Shown here: one piece after another, positions 46,701-56,829 of the stretch
Layout: the number at the start of each line of letters is the position of its first letter
Position numbering within the stretch: the first letter of the stretch is position 1
NCBI GenBank assembly: GCA_031213475.1
Contig: JARUPZ010000014.1
Location: 5,425,775-5,489,774, forward strand
Direction of reading: 5' to 3'
Source: Nereocystis luetkeana
Lineage: Eukaryota; Sar; Phaeophyceae; Laminariales; Laminariaceae
DNA length: 64,000 bases
Notes under the pieces: model-generated
The model's input: the letters and a program-made list of their open reading frames with translations, nothing else
Database searches by the model: none
Told to the model about the DNA's origin: nothing
Position numbers and translations under genes: made by a program

Positions 46701-49700
46701 GTTTTCGTTTTCGGTACGCAGTTTTTTTGTTTCCCTTTCCTTTTCGTGAACGGGTTTCATTTTCGTTATTTTTCGTTCCAGTTTTAGCTTTGGTTTTCGT
46801 GGTTGGTTTTCGTTTTCGTTTTCGTCTTCGTTTTCGTGATTTTTTTTTTTATCGCTTTCCTTTTCGTTTTCGCACTCGTTTTCGTTGGGGCTTCTTTTCG
46901 GGAACCACTTTCGTTGTCGCTTTTGTTTTTTCGTTTTTCGTTTTTTGTTTTTTGTTTTCGCTTCCGTTTTCGTTTCCGTTTCCGTTATCGTCTTCGTTTC
47001 CGTGCTCGTGCTCGTGTTCGTTTACGTGATCCATCTTTGCTTTCGTTCGCTGTCTTGTCGACCCACAGTTTTATTTTTATTTGGTCGTGTTTGACTTGTG
47101 CCAATAAAAAAACCTTCCCCACACCCCCGCAGGGCCGAGAGGGAAGCCGGGAAGGCCGCCCGTATGGAGGCCGCAGCGGTAGAAAAGAAGCGCCAGGCGA
47201 AACTCAGGCGCAAGAGGGACAGGGAGAGGAGACAGCGGGAGGCGGCGGAGAAGGAGCGGCAAGACAAGGAGATGGCTAGAATAGCCCGGTGAGTCGAGCT
47301 TTTTTCCCCAATATTTAAAACACACAGCCAACTTTTCATTCAACGTCAAGATGAGGCAACCACCCGCCAGGAAACTTACACCGCGTGTGGACACTGGTTT
47401 AGCGGTCGCTGTCGCCACCAAATTGCTGTTGTTGTGAGCTTGCGGCATTTTGTGGTGTATCGGCAAACCGCCGTGTGCGCTGGTGGAATCGCACACAACA
47501 ACAAAATCGGAGACGTTTCTGTCGGACGGCCGCAGCTCTCCGCCTTAAGCCATCTCTGACAAGAATCACCGAATTTTAGGTGCCCTTTTATATCCGTTTA
47601 GCAACACTCGTGATTACTACTCTATTTCCCCCCCGAGAATGCTCAGCTCAGAAATCTCGATCACTCACACGCACCACTTGGACCGAAAACGTAAAGCTTT
47701 GTTCCATTGTAACACCAGCGTTAAAATGGCTCGTAAAATTACCGGACGAAGGCGATAAAAAGATGACTCCCCCCCCGTCCCAGAAAATATTTCTACACTA
47801 TATAGCGGTGCATAACGCAACGCATCGTGTTTTTGTGCCTGGGCTACAAGTAAAAGTAAACGATATCGCTATGTTATTGTTTTCTATCGTTTTTGACACA
47901 AAATCATCGGAGATTTTCGATCGGACGGCGCGGCTAAGGCATATGCCCTGCAAGGGCATGGCCTCTCCGATGGGCGGAAATACAAGGACAGCTTGGTCAC
48001 TACCATACTATTACCGGGGACCATAGTAAATAGGACCTAGGATAGACACAAAAACCTATATTTTTCCCCATGTTTACTCACAATATTTGATCTTATTTAC
48101 TATGGTCCCCCGTGATAGTGTCTGAACGATCCTTATATTTCCGTCCTGAGTGGTAACTGGTATTACGGGGGGCCATAGTAAATAGGGCCTACGGCACAAA
48201 ATGAAAATGATGTGTTTATCTTTTTTTACCAACACTATTTGGTCCTATTTACTATAGTCCCCCGCAATAGTCACTAACGTAGCTAGTTATATGTATACCC
48301 GAAGTAGGTTTGGGTTGACGCCGAAATTTGAGCAGTTTCGGGTTGATAAGTTAACCTACAGCAGTAACGTTCCGATTTTTTGCGTGGCTGAAATAGTTGG
48401 ATGACGAGAAGAAACGTCACCGTTTTTTTAACCTAAAAATAGAGGGGCACAATACTCGGCTTGGAACAATAGGATGGAAATACTCGGCTTGGAGCAATAG
48501 GATGGAAACAAGGAAGGAAGGAAGGAAGGAAGGAAGGGAGGTAGGGAAGGAAGGGAGGGAGCGAGGGAGGGAGGAAGGAAGGAAGAAAGAAAGGAAGGAA
48601 GGAAGGAAGGAAGGAAGGAAGGAAGGAAGGAAGGAAGGAAGGAAGGAAGGAAGGAAGGAAGGAAGGAAGGAAGGAAGGAAGGAGGGAGGGAAGGAAGGAA
48701 GGAAGGAAGGAAGGAAGGAAGGAAGGAAGGAAGGAAGGAAGGAAAGAAGGAAGGAAGGAAGGAATGGAGGAAGGAATGAAGGAAGGAAAGAAGGAAGGAA
48801 GGAAGGAAGGAAGGAAGGAAGGAAGGAAGGAAGGAAGCTAAATATTACCATATACTCATGCTCGATGTTTTTTTACTAAGTGTCCCGCCCCCTGATCTTA
48901 ACACTGGACTTGAAAAAACAAACAAAAAGTAACAGGTACACAGTAACTTGCGCGCCGGAAACGGGGAGACCTTGTATTTTTTTCGGCTTTTTTTGTGCCT
49001 CCTGGATTTTTTTTTCTCCAAAAAGTTGAAAAAAAACGTGAATGTTTTCCTTTCGTGCCTCGAAATCTAATTTTGTTTTCGGAAAACGGAACAAACCGAG
49101 GCTTGATTTCCGTACTGTGCCCCTCCCTGTCTGCGCCTGGGTACGCGGGTGTACCTGAAACCTCTATGCCATTTTGTTTTTGAAGCAGATGGAACGAAGA
49201 AAAACGGGACCAAGAATCGAAACGGCGACAAGCCGAGGAAGACGCAAAAAAAGAGGAGGAGGCGAAAAGGAGTTCCAAGCTAGAGGCGTTTTCGAGGGAG
49301 GCTGAACGACGACAGGCGAGAGTGGAGGAAAAACGGCTGGCGATGAAAACGGAGGGGCAGGTGGCGTCGGCCAGGTTGAAGAGAGGGGAGTTCAGGTGAG
49401 GCATTGTGGGGGGGGTGGAGGGGGGGGGAGGGGGGTGGGTGAAGAGGCGGGGGGTGGGGTAGTCGAGGACGATAGGGCGATATTGCAAGTGAGCAGGGTG
49501 GAGTTCAGATGAGGTGCGTCATGAGGGTGTACTCGGTATTATGCATAATGGCCGTAGTCGTATGACCATATACCCTCGCATCCCTACAATGCCGGGACGG
49601 AGCACGCCGGGCTTCACCGACCAGGTAGACAGTGCTTGCACCGAGCGCGAAGCGCCGTGAGGTGTCCGGCGAGTCGCATGAAGGGCGAGCTGCATCCTAC

Positions 49701-52452
49701 TAAGAACCGCTAGTGAGGCGAACTTGTACGTGGATGACAGTGCTAATGAGTTGATTTATTTTCCTGGGGGGGGGGAGGGGGGAGGGGGGAGGGGGGAGGG
49801 GGGGGGCAGGTGGGATATTGATAGGCCGAGAAGGAGCGTGGAGAGGGGAGGCTTCAAGTATGGAGGCAGGAGGGTTAAGGACATAGCGGTCGATATTGCA
49901 GTTGGAGGGGGGGTTCTCAGACAAACAGGCAGCAGGGGGGGGGGGGGGGGCGACAGTGAGGTTACGAATATGGCAAACAATGTTATTCAAGTGGAGAGGA
50001 GGAAGTTCAGGTAAGGAGGCAGGAGGAGGGGAGGGAGGGGGGGGGGGGCAGTGGGGTTGCTGATAGGGCGAGGTTGCAAGTGGACGGGAGGGAGTTCATA
50101 CGAGGATGCGGGAGGAGGGAAGGGGGTAGTGGGGTTTCAAATAGAGTGATAGTGCAAGTGGATTGGGGAGAATTCAGAAAAAGAGGCAGCGGAGGAAGGG
50201 TAAGGACGGCCAGGTTTCAAAAAGGGAAGTTTGCAGGTGGAGAGGGGGGAATGTAGGAGGAGGCTAGGGCGGGGCAGTCGGTGGAGGAATGGGAGTTCGT
50301 GCGAGGAGCCGGGGGGGGGGGGGGGGAGGGGGCAGTGGGGTTTCAAATAAGGTGATAGTGCAGTTGAGGTTGTGGAGTTTAGGACAGGAGGAAGGGGGTA
50401 AGGGGGGGGGAGGATAGTGGGGTTAAAAACAGAGAAAATCGTAAACGCTGTACTGGTACAAATATAAGCTGGAAAGCGCGTAAGGAGGCAGGAGGGGGGG
50501 TGGGGCAGAGCTATTGATAGGACGATATTGCAGGCGGGGGAGGGGAGTTCAAGTAGGGAGGCGGTATGGTGGGGGAAAAGGAGGGGCCGTGCGGGGACTA
50601 TCAAGGCGATATCGCAAGTGAGGAGGGGAGAGCTCAGGCAAGGAAGTGGGAGGGGGGGAGAGTGGGGGCGGTGTGGTTGCAAACAGGGCGATACTGCAAG
50701 CGAAGAGGGGGAGTTCACGTAGGGAAGCGGGAGAGGGGAAGGGAGAGGGGGGATGTGGACGGGGGGGGGGGTGTACTCGATAGCGGGGGGGGGGGGGGAG
50801 GTTATGGTGTGAGGTCCGTATGTTTCTAAGGGTATCTTGAGGATAAAGAGGGGAGAGGGGGAGGGCACCGAACTAAGGAGAAAAAAATAGTTGCGACGTT
50901 GCAGCATGGTAGTCGAATATAGATAGGGGTCATGTTGGCCGAATAATGGAGAAGAAAAAGCAGGGGGGGGTGGCAGAAAAATGGCGGCGTTTTCAAAATG
51001 TTCAGTTTTATGCGCTCGGGGCATCGATTAAAAGTCAACGCCGTTCCATTTTTTCCCGTGGTATTCCAGATAAATGTGTCCCCTCTATAGCTTTGAGTAG
51101 AAGGCCATTATGGAGAAAGCGAGAGGAGGACGGGGGGGGGGGGGGGGGGGGGGTGAAGGGGATAGAGGACTGAAGCAGCTAATCGAAATGCAAGGAATTT
51201 ACTTCATACTTCATGGTGTCATTGTAGGGAAAGCGAGAGGAGGAGGGGAGGGGGGGGGCGGGGATGGCGCGTGACGGAGGCAGAGGACTGAAGCAGCTAA
51301 TCGAAACGTCGGAAACATACTCCATGGTGTCCGACACGGTCGTGGTGGTGGTGGTGGGGGTGGTGGTGACTTGGCGAAATCTAGGGCAACTAGTTAAAGC
51401 GTACGAGCAGTGCATGCATTCCGTAACTTTGATACATCGTTCGTCCCTTTCTCCCCTTTCCTTTTTCATGAACACACATGCCAACTACTACTTTTTGTTT
51501 GTCTTTTCCTTCGGCGGGTTGGTAAACATAAAACTTAAGCCCCCCACACTTCCACGTTCAAATTTCATGTCGTGTGGCTATTTAACCCGTAACTCCAGTT
51601 GCAACAACAACAGAGCTGGCTGCTGTTGCAACTGGCGCTTGGGCACGTTGCCCCGACCTGACTGACCCCCGATAGGGGCAGGTGCGGTGGAGATAGCCAC
51701 CGGGGATAATCATCTCCTCGGGGCAAAGTGGGACTCGCGCGAGCTCACCCACTAGCAAAAACCGAGGCTATGAAGCCTTCCCGCCGGACTTGGTCCAGTT
51801 ACGGTCCCCACCCTACCCGTTGGGGCGTTTGTCCTTGGTACTCGGCACGGTACACGATACATTGATCGCTGTGGATACTTTCCACGCGCAACATTTTTGC
51901 CTTACATCCACGGGATACAGACTTCAGGGGAAATAGCTCGTGCTGTGAGATTATCATCGTCATCATCATACATCATCGTCATCGTCCTCATCATCCTACA
52001 TCCTCATAATAAATCATCACAATAATCGTCATCATCATCATACATCATTATACATCTATCTCATACATCATCATACATCAGAATCATAATCAGCATTACC
52101 ACCTTCCAGATTACCAAGACAAGTCTACGTCGTACGTGGAAAGAACAACGTCATGAACGCCCAAACGTTGGAGCTGTCTCTCTTTAGAAGAGAGAACGGT
52201 GCTCCGTCTCGAAAGGGATGCGTGGTCAAAGGTCAAATGACTGAGGCAAGCAAAAAAATGAGTACGCACCCCTCCCCCCCCCCGGTCAAACGACTGCGGC
52301 CATGCATGACAAAAAGTACCCCTCCCCTCTCCCCCCCCCCCCCAACCACCCACTGGTTGTTGTTGTCGTTATTGCCGTTCAGATACCTCCGCGGAAAGCT
52401 TGTCTACAACGAATCGAAGGGGGCACTGCTCTCATCCGGCAAGCAAGGATAA
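25231..52452 (+). CDS. Large unrecognised protein, 16 exons, about 1538 aa, coiled-coil C-terminus
   Basis: Exons: 25231-26029, 28241-28293, 29622-29760, 31587-31884, 32710-33394, 34733-35548, 38193-38315, 40573-40845, 43278-43617, 43993-44331, 44953-44999, 45058-45173, 45772-45927, 47133-47288, 49189-49395, 52383-52452. All joins keep phase, the main evidence that this is one gene. ATG 25231 is preceded by an in-frame TAG. Residues 30-110 are helical (LRRSLEALLRRDEAFARAFL) with polyQ at 71-88. Residues 111-133 and 164-188 are an internal duplication ending GVIGYP. Helical segments near 270-285 and 430-460 (ALLETLVVLAHGHFLHPDAA) resemble armadillo-type packing, a guess. The middle is Gly/Ser/Arg-rich. 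From about 1290 to 1515 it is an Arg/Glu/Lys coiled coil (e.g. EAERRQARVEEKRLAMKTEG). No family was recognised; a cytoskeletal or centrosomal/flagellar scaffold is possible. Exons 9-12 are the least certain. Confidence 0.65.
25443..25700 (+). repeat. CAG and AGCACCACC repeats within exon 1
   Basis: A CAG-rich run near 25456-25494 encodes polyQ; a 9-bp AGCACCACC repeat and CAG triplets near 25641-25699 encode Thr/Ser. Both are in frame in the coiled-coil gene. Confidence 0.85.
27204..27290 (+). mobile_element. MITE A, internally deleted copy (87 bp)
   Basis: Both ends are intact but part of the core between ATAGAAAAAA and GTGTGTACCG is missing. Confidence 0.8.
27943..28123. mobile_element. 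Foldback B element with MITE A inside
   Basis: Arms CTTTTAGTATTTTCCCGTTT and GGTCCCCATAACGGGACTGT surround a MITE, the same arrangement as 12928-13127. The left arm is more diverged. Confidence 0.6.
27982..28087 (+). mobile_element. MITE A copy inside foldback B
   Basis: The left end is short (ACGGGGGGCC, TATT lost); the core and the right end CCCCCGTAATA are intact. Confidence 0.8.
28730..29045 (+). repeat. Family G copy
   Basis: CATCACCTGCCGTTGCGAGAG, CAGATCCAAACCCAGAGAGG and TCAAGTGGGAATGATCTGTA in the same order as at 10665-10985, ending with tandem GATCTGTAGATGAT units. Confidence 0.7.
29222..29565 (+). repeat. Two blocks of TATCCTGAGGAGTA-type tandem repeat
   Basis: About 17-20 bp units (CTGAGGAATA, CTGAGGAGTA) at 29222-29300 and 29474-29560, separated by unique sequence. 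The second block ends about 60 bases before exon 3 of the coiled-coil gene. Confidence 0.65.
32041..32300 (-). repeat. Family P, truncated copy
   Basis: G-run head at 32041 through GCATATGGACGACAGCTTCAATGAG. Confidence 0.82.
33797..33903 (-). repeat. Family P, short copy
   Basis: From GGGGGGTGTACTCGGTATC to TTTTCACCGACCAG. Confidence 0.75.
34345..34370. repeat. TA microsatellite
   Basis: TATATATATATATATATA tract next to ACAC-rich sequence at 34260-34320. Confidence 0.7.
34483..34690 (+). repeat. Family P copy with C-rich tail next to an exon
   Basis: Reversed orientation, ending CACTGAGTACACCCCCC. Its C-rich tail continues to within a few tens of bases of the exon 6 acceptor (34732) of the coiled-coil gene. 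Confidence 0.78.
35659..36172 (-). repeat. Family P, near full-length copy
   Basis: Full order from the G-run to CCAACCCAACCTATATGT, in intron 6 of the coiled-coil gene. A TACCAGGTA palindrome follows immediately. Confidence 0.85.
36440..36725. repeat. Family G-like, diverged
   Basis: Repeated GATCTACAGC, GATCTAGATCATGATCTGCA and AGTGATCTAAATTATGCTCT motifs. Order only partly matches the better copies. Confidence 0.45.
37290..37680 (-). repeat. Family G copy, inverted
   Basis: Tandem AGATCATCTACAGATCAT units, then CATTCCCACTTCATGACCTA, the reverse complement of the 10867 and 28978 segments. Confidence 0.7.
37725..38045 (+). repeat. CAATGGTTGATGCAACGG tandem repeat
   Basis: Degenerate 12/24-bp units built on (C)AATGGTTGATG(C)AA, about 15 or more, ending shortly before exon 7 of the coiled-coil gene. 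The Thr/Val/Ala-rich minus-strand reading is repeat-derived. Confidence 0.75.
38783..38852 (-). repeat. Family P, short copy
   Basis: G-run and about 60 bases of head. It faces the longer copy at 38957-39428 in inverted orientation about 100 bases away. Confidence 0.75.
38957..39428 (+). repeat. Family P, long copy in reverse orientation
   Basis: Starts GACAGCCAGGGTACCG, passes CATATGCAAGTCCGCCTC, and ends TCTCCTATCGAGTACACCCCC. It has an 8-base tandem duplication (GCAATGCAAGCAATG). Confidence 0.85.
40867..40976 (-). mobile_element. MITE A copy 22 bases from an exon
   Basis: TATGACGGGGGACC to GGCCCCCCGTGATA, starting just after the exon 8 donor (40845) of the coiled-coil gene. Confidence 0.85.
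40977..41087 (-). repeat. Family P, short copy
   Basis: Its G-run adjoins the MITE right end; it stops at GACGGAGCATGTATGAC, then a second long G-run starts at 41098. Confidence 0.78.
41275..41371. mobile_element. Foldback B element, empty copy
   Basis: Arms CCTTTTTAGGGCAGTCCCG and CGGGACTGCGGTCCTGAAAGG with GTTTTGGGGACAAACC against GTTTATCCCAAGAAC; about 97 bp with no insertion. Confidence 0.7.
41600..41800. repeat. Two degenerate units of TCGATGTTCGATA-type sequence
   Basis: ATACTCGATGTTCGATGT...ACCGAATCGA and ATATTCGATGTTCGATAT...ATCGAATCGA, about 85 bases apart, rich in short TCGA/ATCGAT palindromes. Confidence 0.55.
41919..42031 (+). mobile_element. MITE A copy carrying a TACCAGGTA insertion
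   Basis: Standard copy except that the core AAATATATAGGTTTTT reads AAATATATACCAGGTAGG, seven bases longer than all other copies. Confidence 0.85.
42636..42985 (+). repeat. Composite of three family P tails
   Basis: A longer piece from CCATATGCAGGAAAGTCCGC to AACATGAGCACTCCCCCCCTCCC, then two further short tail ends (near 42914 and 42970), each ending in C-rich sequence. Confidence 0.7.
43698..43880 (+). repeat. Family P, truncated copy
   Basis: CGCTGTCATCCATCCACAAG to ATCATACGACTACAATGG, then a CCCCCGCCCCCG tail, about 110 bases before the exon 10 acceptor of the coiled-coil gene. Confidence 0.7.
44450..44630 (+). repeat. GGGAGGGGAGGGG purine tract
   Basis: About 180 bases of pure purine repeat (GGGGA, GAGAGGGGAGCGGAG) just after the proposed exon 10 donor. 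It makes the true exon end hard to place. Confidence 0.75.
44762..44870 (-). mobile_element. MITE A copy
   Basis: Complete, with TATTACGGGG and CCCCGTAATA, in the intron before exon 11 of the coiled-coil gene. Confidence 0.88.
45280..45760. repeat. C-rich CCCCACCC/CCGCCCC tract
   Basis: About 480 bases of cytosine-rich sequence filling most of intron 12 of the coiled-coil gene, up to the exon 13 acceptor near 45771. Confidence 0.75.
45935..46160. repeat. GGGGAGGGGAGGG purine tract
   Basis: Starts a few bases after the exon 13 donor (45927) and continues over 200 bases. Together with 45280-45760, exon 13 sits between a C-rich and a G-rich tract that could pair. Confidence 0.75.
46675..47035 (+). 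repeat. TTTTCG hexanucleotide repeat
   Basis: Degenerate (GTTTTC)n over about 360 bases, interrupted by T-rich stretches, in intron 13 of the coiled-coil gene. Confidence 0.85.
48009..48117 (-). mobile_element. MITE A copy, first of an adjacent pair
   Basis: TATTACCGGGG to CCCCCGTGATA; 43 bases separate it from the next copy. Confidence 0.82.
48161..48269 (-). mobile_element. MITE A copy, second of an adjacent pair
   Basis: TATTACGGGGGGCC to CCCCGCAATA. The spacer between the pair contains the recurring TCCTTATATTTCCGTCCTGA motif. Confidence 0.82.
48505..48836 (+). repeat. AAGG tetranucleotide microsatellite, about 330 bp
   Basis: (GGAA)n, nearly pure from 48592 to 48683 and again from 48785, with GGGA interruptions. 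It lies in intron 14 of the coiled-coil gene. EGRK/FLPS readings on both strands are artefacts of the repeat. Confidence 0.92.
49396..50760 (+). repeat. Tandem array resembling the exon 15 donor region
   Basis: Units of about 75-95 bp with (T)GATAG(G)GCGA(T/G)ATTGCAAGTGGA, then GGAGTTCA(G) and a G/A-rich filler, about 10 or more copies. The exon 15 end AGGTTGAAGAGAGGGGAGTTCAG|GTGAGG resembles one unit. One unit (ending about 50010) keeps an intact AGTTCAG|GTAAGG donor. Confidence 0.65.
49527..49764 (-). repeat. Family P copy without G-run head
   Basis: GTGTACTCGGTATTATGCA to GATGACAGTGCTAATGAGTT, inside the tandem array. Confidence 0.8.
51580..52095 (+). repeat. Structured sequence ending in a CATCAT tail
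   Basis: Contains a strong hairpin (CCAGTTGCAACA with TGTTGCAACTGG), GCCCCGATAGGGGC-like stems, then about 140 bases of (ATC/TCATCA)n from 51950. A GC-rich structured body with a microsatellite tail is typical of a LINE or SINE 3' end, but no reverse transcriptase is seen, so this is only a suggestion. Confidence 0.4.
52258..52345 (+). repeat. Family P tail fragments
   Basis: GAGTACGCACCCCTCCCCCC and then ACTGCGGCCATGCATGAC...AGTACCCCTCCCC, two tail ends in tandem; the second ends about 40 bases before the last acceptor of the coiled-coil gene. Confidence 0.6.
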
Positions 52453-54406
52453 CTAGTGGAGTATTGCACTCACACGCCAGACGGATTTTTGTCCCCGCCT
52501 CCTTATCTACAGCAGACCTTTCAGGACAGATAGTGCATGGTCTACGGTAGGTAGCTCATGTCACCGTGTGGGAGCTGCACCATTTCCATGATCTACAGCA
52601 GCAGCAGCAGCAGCAGCGTAGCACACGTTTCCCTACAGGTTGGATCTGTGCTGTACAGATCCTGCACAAACGTCTAATAGCAACAGGATATAAATTGTAG
52701 GCTAGAAATGATCCAGATGGTCTACAGCGTATAGTAGGTCGTGATCCATCGTATCGTACGACGTGTGAAATTATTATATTCACTGGACTTCGCCCCCGAC
52801 GTGAAGCGGCCGGTTGGTTGACCTACCGCGTGAGCTGATCGATTCTACCGTGTCGAGATCTAGAAGGTCGATCGCGCGATGTGAGCTGCTGCTGGCTGTG
52901 TGCCGTGCGTTGGTATCTTGATATATGTACGTATGTGCGTGCTCGCATTTAAGCGAAACCGTGTCCTTCGGCTCACACGCCACGGGCCACGGGGCGAGGT
53001 TGTTGGGCTTGGTGAATCATCCCGCACGGTAGGTAAGGGGTTGCACCTTTTTTGCCTTCTGAGGCAATATTTGTCCGACCGGTTGAGCTCCTGAAGTCGG
53101 CAGTTACACCGGTTTGCTACGATACTTCTACCCCGAAATGCTGCCAAAAGCAACGATAAACTTTAGTGCTGTCAACCATCTACGAGCAACATAGCACACA
53201 CCCTGGAACAAGCTTCAGACACAACAAACACGTGGGGGGGGGGGGGGGGGGCACACACAACAAAAAAAAATGGTGGCTTTGGAAAGATTTTTCGCCCGAC
53301 AAGGTATGCACAATAGACGCATCGCTCGTCGTATTCAGTACGTCCGCCGTCCGCCCCGGCGTCGAGAGACTCAGCTTCCTTGAAGAACGTCCGAGGGGGG
53401 GGGGGGTGTTATCTTGTTTCGACTGTTAGGACCATGTTTTTTGCGCCCGTTCGGAATGACTGCTTGCGGTGTAACTCACGAAACATCAACAACTACTACT
53501 GTATCTTCTCCCGGTCCCGCAGTGGCCGTCGCGACCGCAACCGTCACTGCTGTTCACCATCAACGTTTCCCTCTCTGAAAGTTCCCAGAGGGTTACGTAA
53601 TAACAGCAGCGTGTTCCTCATTCACAGCAGCAGCAGCAGCACCACCACCACCACCACAACATTTAGGGGCAACTACGGTGGAACGTACCGTGGTAATCAG
53701 GACCGAATACGCTTGGTAAAACTACTGCCCTATACCAGGTACCTGGTACGTATAGTTTTTTGTGCGCACGATGGGTCTTGATTTCTATGGGCACACCCGT
53801 AATAATAGCGCGTAGGGGTGTTGTTGGTCGGGCTGCGCGAGCAGGTGAGATATATAGTGGGGTCCTCGGCATGTCAGAAGGATCTCAGAAAATTCGGCCT
53901 CACCACCCCGGACCGTGGCATTGCTTCGGGTGCAGAGGACTTGTTGCCTCATGTATGTGTCAGCTACTATACCCCTGCTTGTGGCCGCGTCTAACGAAAC
54001 TTACGCCCCGCCGCCGATTCTTGGCACCGTTTTTTCGTGGGTCATTCATTGCGTGTTCGTTCCTGGCCCCAGGTATGTATACCAGGGACCGGTATACAGG
54101 AGTGAACGACAGCAAAACCAAGAGCGGCGGCTCGAAGAAAAAATGATAAAAGTGGGCGTTTAACAAATTTAATAGTGTGTACTGCTGTATTGCGTTATGA
54201 CAACACATAACTTTGTTTCGCCTTGTTTGAGATACATGAGCGCTCACGGTTAGCCCACGCAGTGGTCGGAGGGAGTGTCTCCTACCTAGATGTAAAAGCG
54301 CAACCCGGGTGTATCTCCAATACACCTTTTCACGAACATTTTTTGTTCGATTTCGACTCGCGGTGGAGGAACCTACTACTGTACAGTGATCGCAGAATAA
54401 ACTCTT

Positions 54407-54540
54407 GGGATTTTTTTTGTGGGGAAGCATGCTCAACAACATCCGAAACATCGGATTTTTGTGGGGAAGTATGCTCAACATCTGAAACATCATCGGATTT
54501 TTGTGGGGAAGCATGCTCAACATCTGAAACATCATCGGTC
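54407..54540. repeat. 51-bp unit repeated three times
   Basis: GATTTTTGTGGGGAAGCATG then CTCAACATCTGAAACATCAT; the first unit is 3 bases shorter. The unit is a multiple of three and stays open on both strands (DFCGEACSTSETS on plus, DDVSDVEHASPQKS on minus), so a coding origin cannot be excluded. Confidence 0.8.
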
Positions 54541-55548
54541 CCCACGTCATGATCTCCAGTAGATTCCTGATCTGTACGATCTGTATGACCTAGCTCATGT
54601 TATGTTGGCCGGGTGGGCGTTGTGCAATCTGCATGATCCGAAAGCAATATTTTAATTCATGTTTTTCTGGGAGGGGTCCGTACTACGGCAGCACACAGAT
54701 CCTGAACAACCTAAATATCATCGTAGCCGGCAGGCCAGGATCTAGATGATATTTCCGAGGTCTTGCGGGTGGAAGTATACACCTGGTAGTATGTGTACGT
54801 CTTTTAGATATCTCCTACAAGGAAGCGTCGACTTCCCGCCTCCTTCCGTCAGCATGTCTCTTCGCATCGAGGTATTTACTGTAGCACAGTAACACACATC
54901 GGAGACTGAGCACGATACGTTCATAGATCATTTATAGATAGAGTAGATCCTATATAGATCCTGTTTTTGCCGCTGTATGCCGCTACGTTGGGCGAGAAGA
55001 GCTGTAGCATACAGATCCCACTCCGGCCAACAGGCGCGCGCAAGAGCCGTACCAAACAGATATCTCGCGGCAAGAAGCCTCGTCGTCACCATATATGATG
55101 TATGATGATGATGATGATGTGCTCACACTATTATTAGCTCACCTCCCCGAAATCCTGCCCGTGCGGTCGCAAAAAACAGGCTGTGACAACAACGTGCATC
55201 TCCATGAGAGAGAACAAACAAATACGACCTAGTGTAGGGCGCACGGCAGTATCATGCCAGTCCGTAGGGAAAACGGCACTAACGAGCTGAGGTATACCAT
55301 CCCGTGTCACCTGCAACTCCAACCGAATAACACCAGGAACGCACCCATCCATGGTACGTAATGTACGTACACTCGGAAAAAAGAAAAGAAAAAAAAGAAG
55401 AAACGAAAAAGACGAAGACGGTTGAAAAAACGAAACGGGAAGGCAGGTAGAAAGAAAGAAAGAAATAATGCATAATTCCAGGTATTTTTCCAATCCGTTT
55501 AATATATTGGCCCTTCTTTTCTCTCCCCATCCTACAGTACTACGGGGG

Positions 55549-55646
55549 ACCATATTAAATAGAACCAAATATTGTTAGCGAAAATAGCAAAATGTATAGG
55601 TTTTTGTGTGTTCCGTAGTTTCTACTAACTATGGCCCCCCGTCACA
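55549..55646 (+). mobile_element. MITE A, diverged copy
   Basis: ACTACGGGGGACCATATTAA to GGCCCCCCGTCACA with a recognisable core. Confidence 0.75.
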
Positions 55647-56249
55647 GTGGTAACTCATACCAGGTATCTGGGGGGGGGGGGGGGGAGGGAGCACAGCAGG
55701 TCCTCCTACTCCCCTCCCCACAACGGTTCGTGCTTCGGTTTTTTCAATCACCAGAAGACTTCAGCCCTGTTTTCCCTCGTCTGCTGGCATCGTCGAATCG
55801 ACGGGGGGCAAAAATGACAATAAGGTGCTGACAAAAGAGAGAGAAGCCACGTCAAGCTCAAGAAAATATATATTACCACCCCAACCCACGCCTTAAGCTG
55901 CCAGTGATCCGTGCAAGGCATAGCCTAAAAACTGAAAAAAACACTCCCGGCGATCAGATAAAGGAAGGGCCTTTCGATTTTATCTCCACAGCCTCAAAAG
56001 CGCAAAATAAAGAAATAAAAAACAACAGGAAACTACTAAAACAATACAAGCCAAGCCCAGAGAAAAAAAAACAAAGCCCCCCGTGTCCTGTCGCTTCTGA
56101 CCAAGCGCAACCAGACGCTCGAGGCCTGACCAGCCGTGGCAGCGGGAAGAGAAAAGGAGAGAACGACCGCGCCCTCCACTGCGTTTACCAACGTATCATT
56201 CAAATACGTGGGGAGGATAAGAAATATGGGCGTGACTTCGACCGGTCAG

Positions 56250-56362
56250 CCGATCATACGACCACGACATGATACCCCCCCCCCCCCCCCCCCCCCCCCC
56301 CGCCGAATGATCATAAGACTACGAGTGGCTTGACAACCCCCCCCCCCCCCCCCCCCCCCCTC
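56250..56362 (+). repeat. Two minimal poly-C tails of family P
   Basis: GATCATACGACCACGACATG plus a C-run (56274-56301), then GATCATAAGACTACGAGTGG plus a second C-run (56337-56360). Each keeps only about 30 bases before the tail. Confidence 0.55.
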
Positions 56363-56519
56363 CCTCCTCTCCTTTCTCACAACCAGAAAAATGCCTCTAA
56401 GCAGGCGAAAAACGCCCCCTCCCCTTCCAACCAGGAAAATGCATCCAACAAACAAAAAAAATACCCAATCAAGGCGACGCCGCCGATCGATTTGCGACCG
56501 GAAAACGCACGCCAATCCA

Positions 56520-56800
56520 CGACATGTATAGTCGTTGGCGGCAGTTGATTCTGCCGTTGACCAAAAATATCCCTTTGTTTGGTGGCAATTAATAGCCGTT
56601 GTTGACAAAGAATAGCTGTCGAGGACAATTAATAGCCGTTGATGACTACCTGGTACGTCATATAGCCGTTGGATACATTTAATGGCCCTTTTGAGACGAT
56701 CAACAGCAGCAGGAGACAACGACGTCGTAGCCGTTGTATGACCATTTCTAGCCGTTTATGAACTTTTCGGCTGGCAACTAAATAGCTGTTGCTGGCAGGT
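56520..56800 (+). repeat. AATAGCCGTTG-type dispersed tandem repeat
   Basis: TAATAGCCGTTG, TAGCTGTCG and TAGCCGTTTATG recur every 20-35 bases, at least nine times, ending just before the SAP18 stop codon. Confidence 0.6.
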
Positions 56801-56829
56801 ACTATATACGGGAGACGGCGACGATGGTA

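Larger units (their letters stand above)
52453..56829. other. Convergent intergenic region
   Basis: Lies between the 3' ends of the coiled-coil gene and SAP18. It holds family G-like sequence (about 52490-52760 and 54540-54960), a 51-bp triplicate, a MITE, poly-C tails and several TACCWGGTA sites. No protein-coding gene could be supported. Confidence 0.5.

Noticed and set aside
48397..48879. Long EGRK / FLPS ORFs on both strands
   Set aside because: Direct readings of the AAGG microsatellite.
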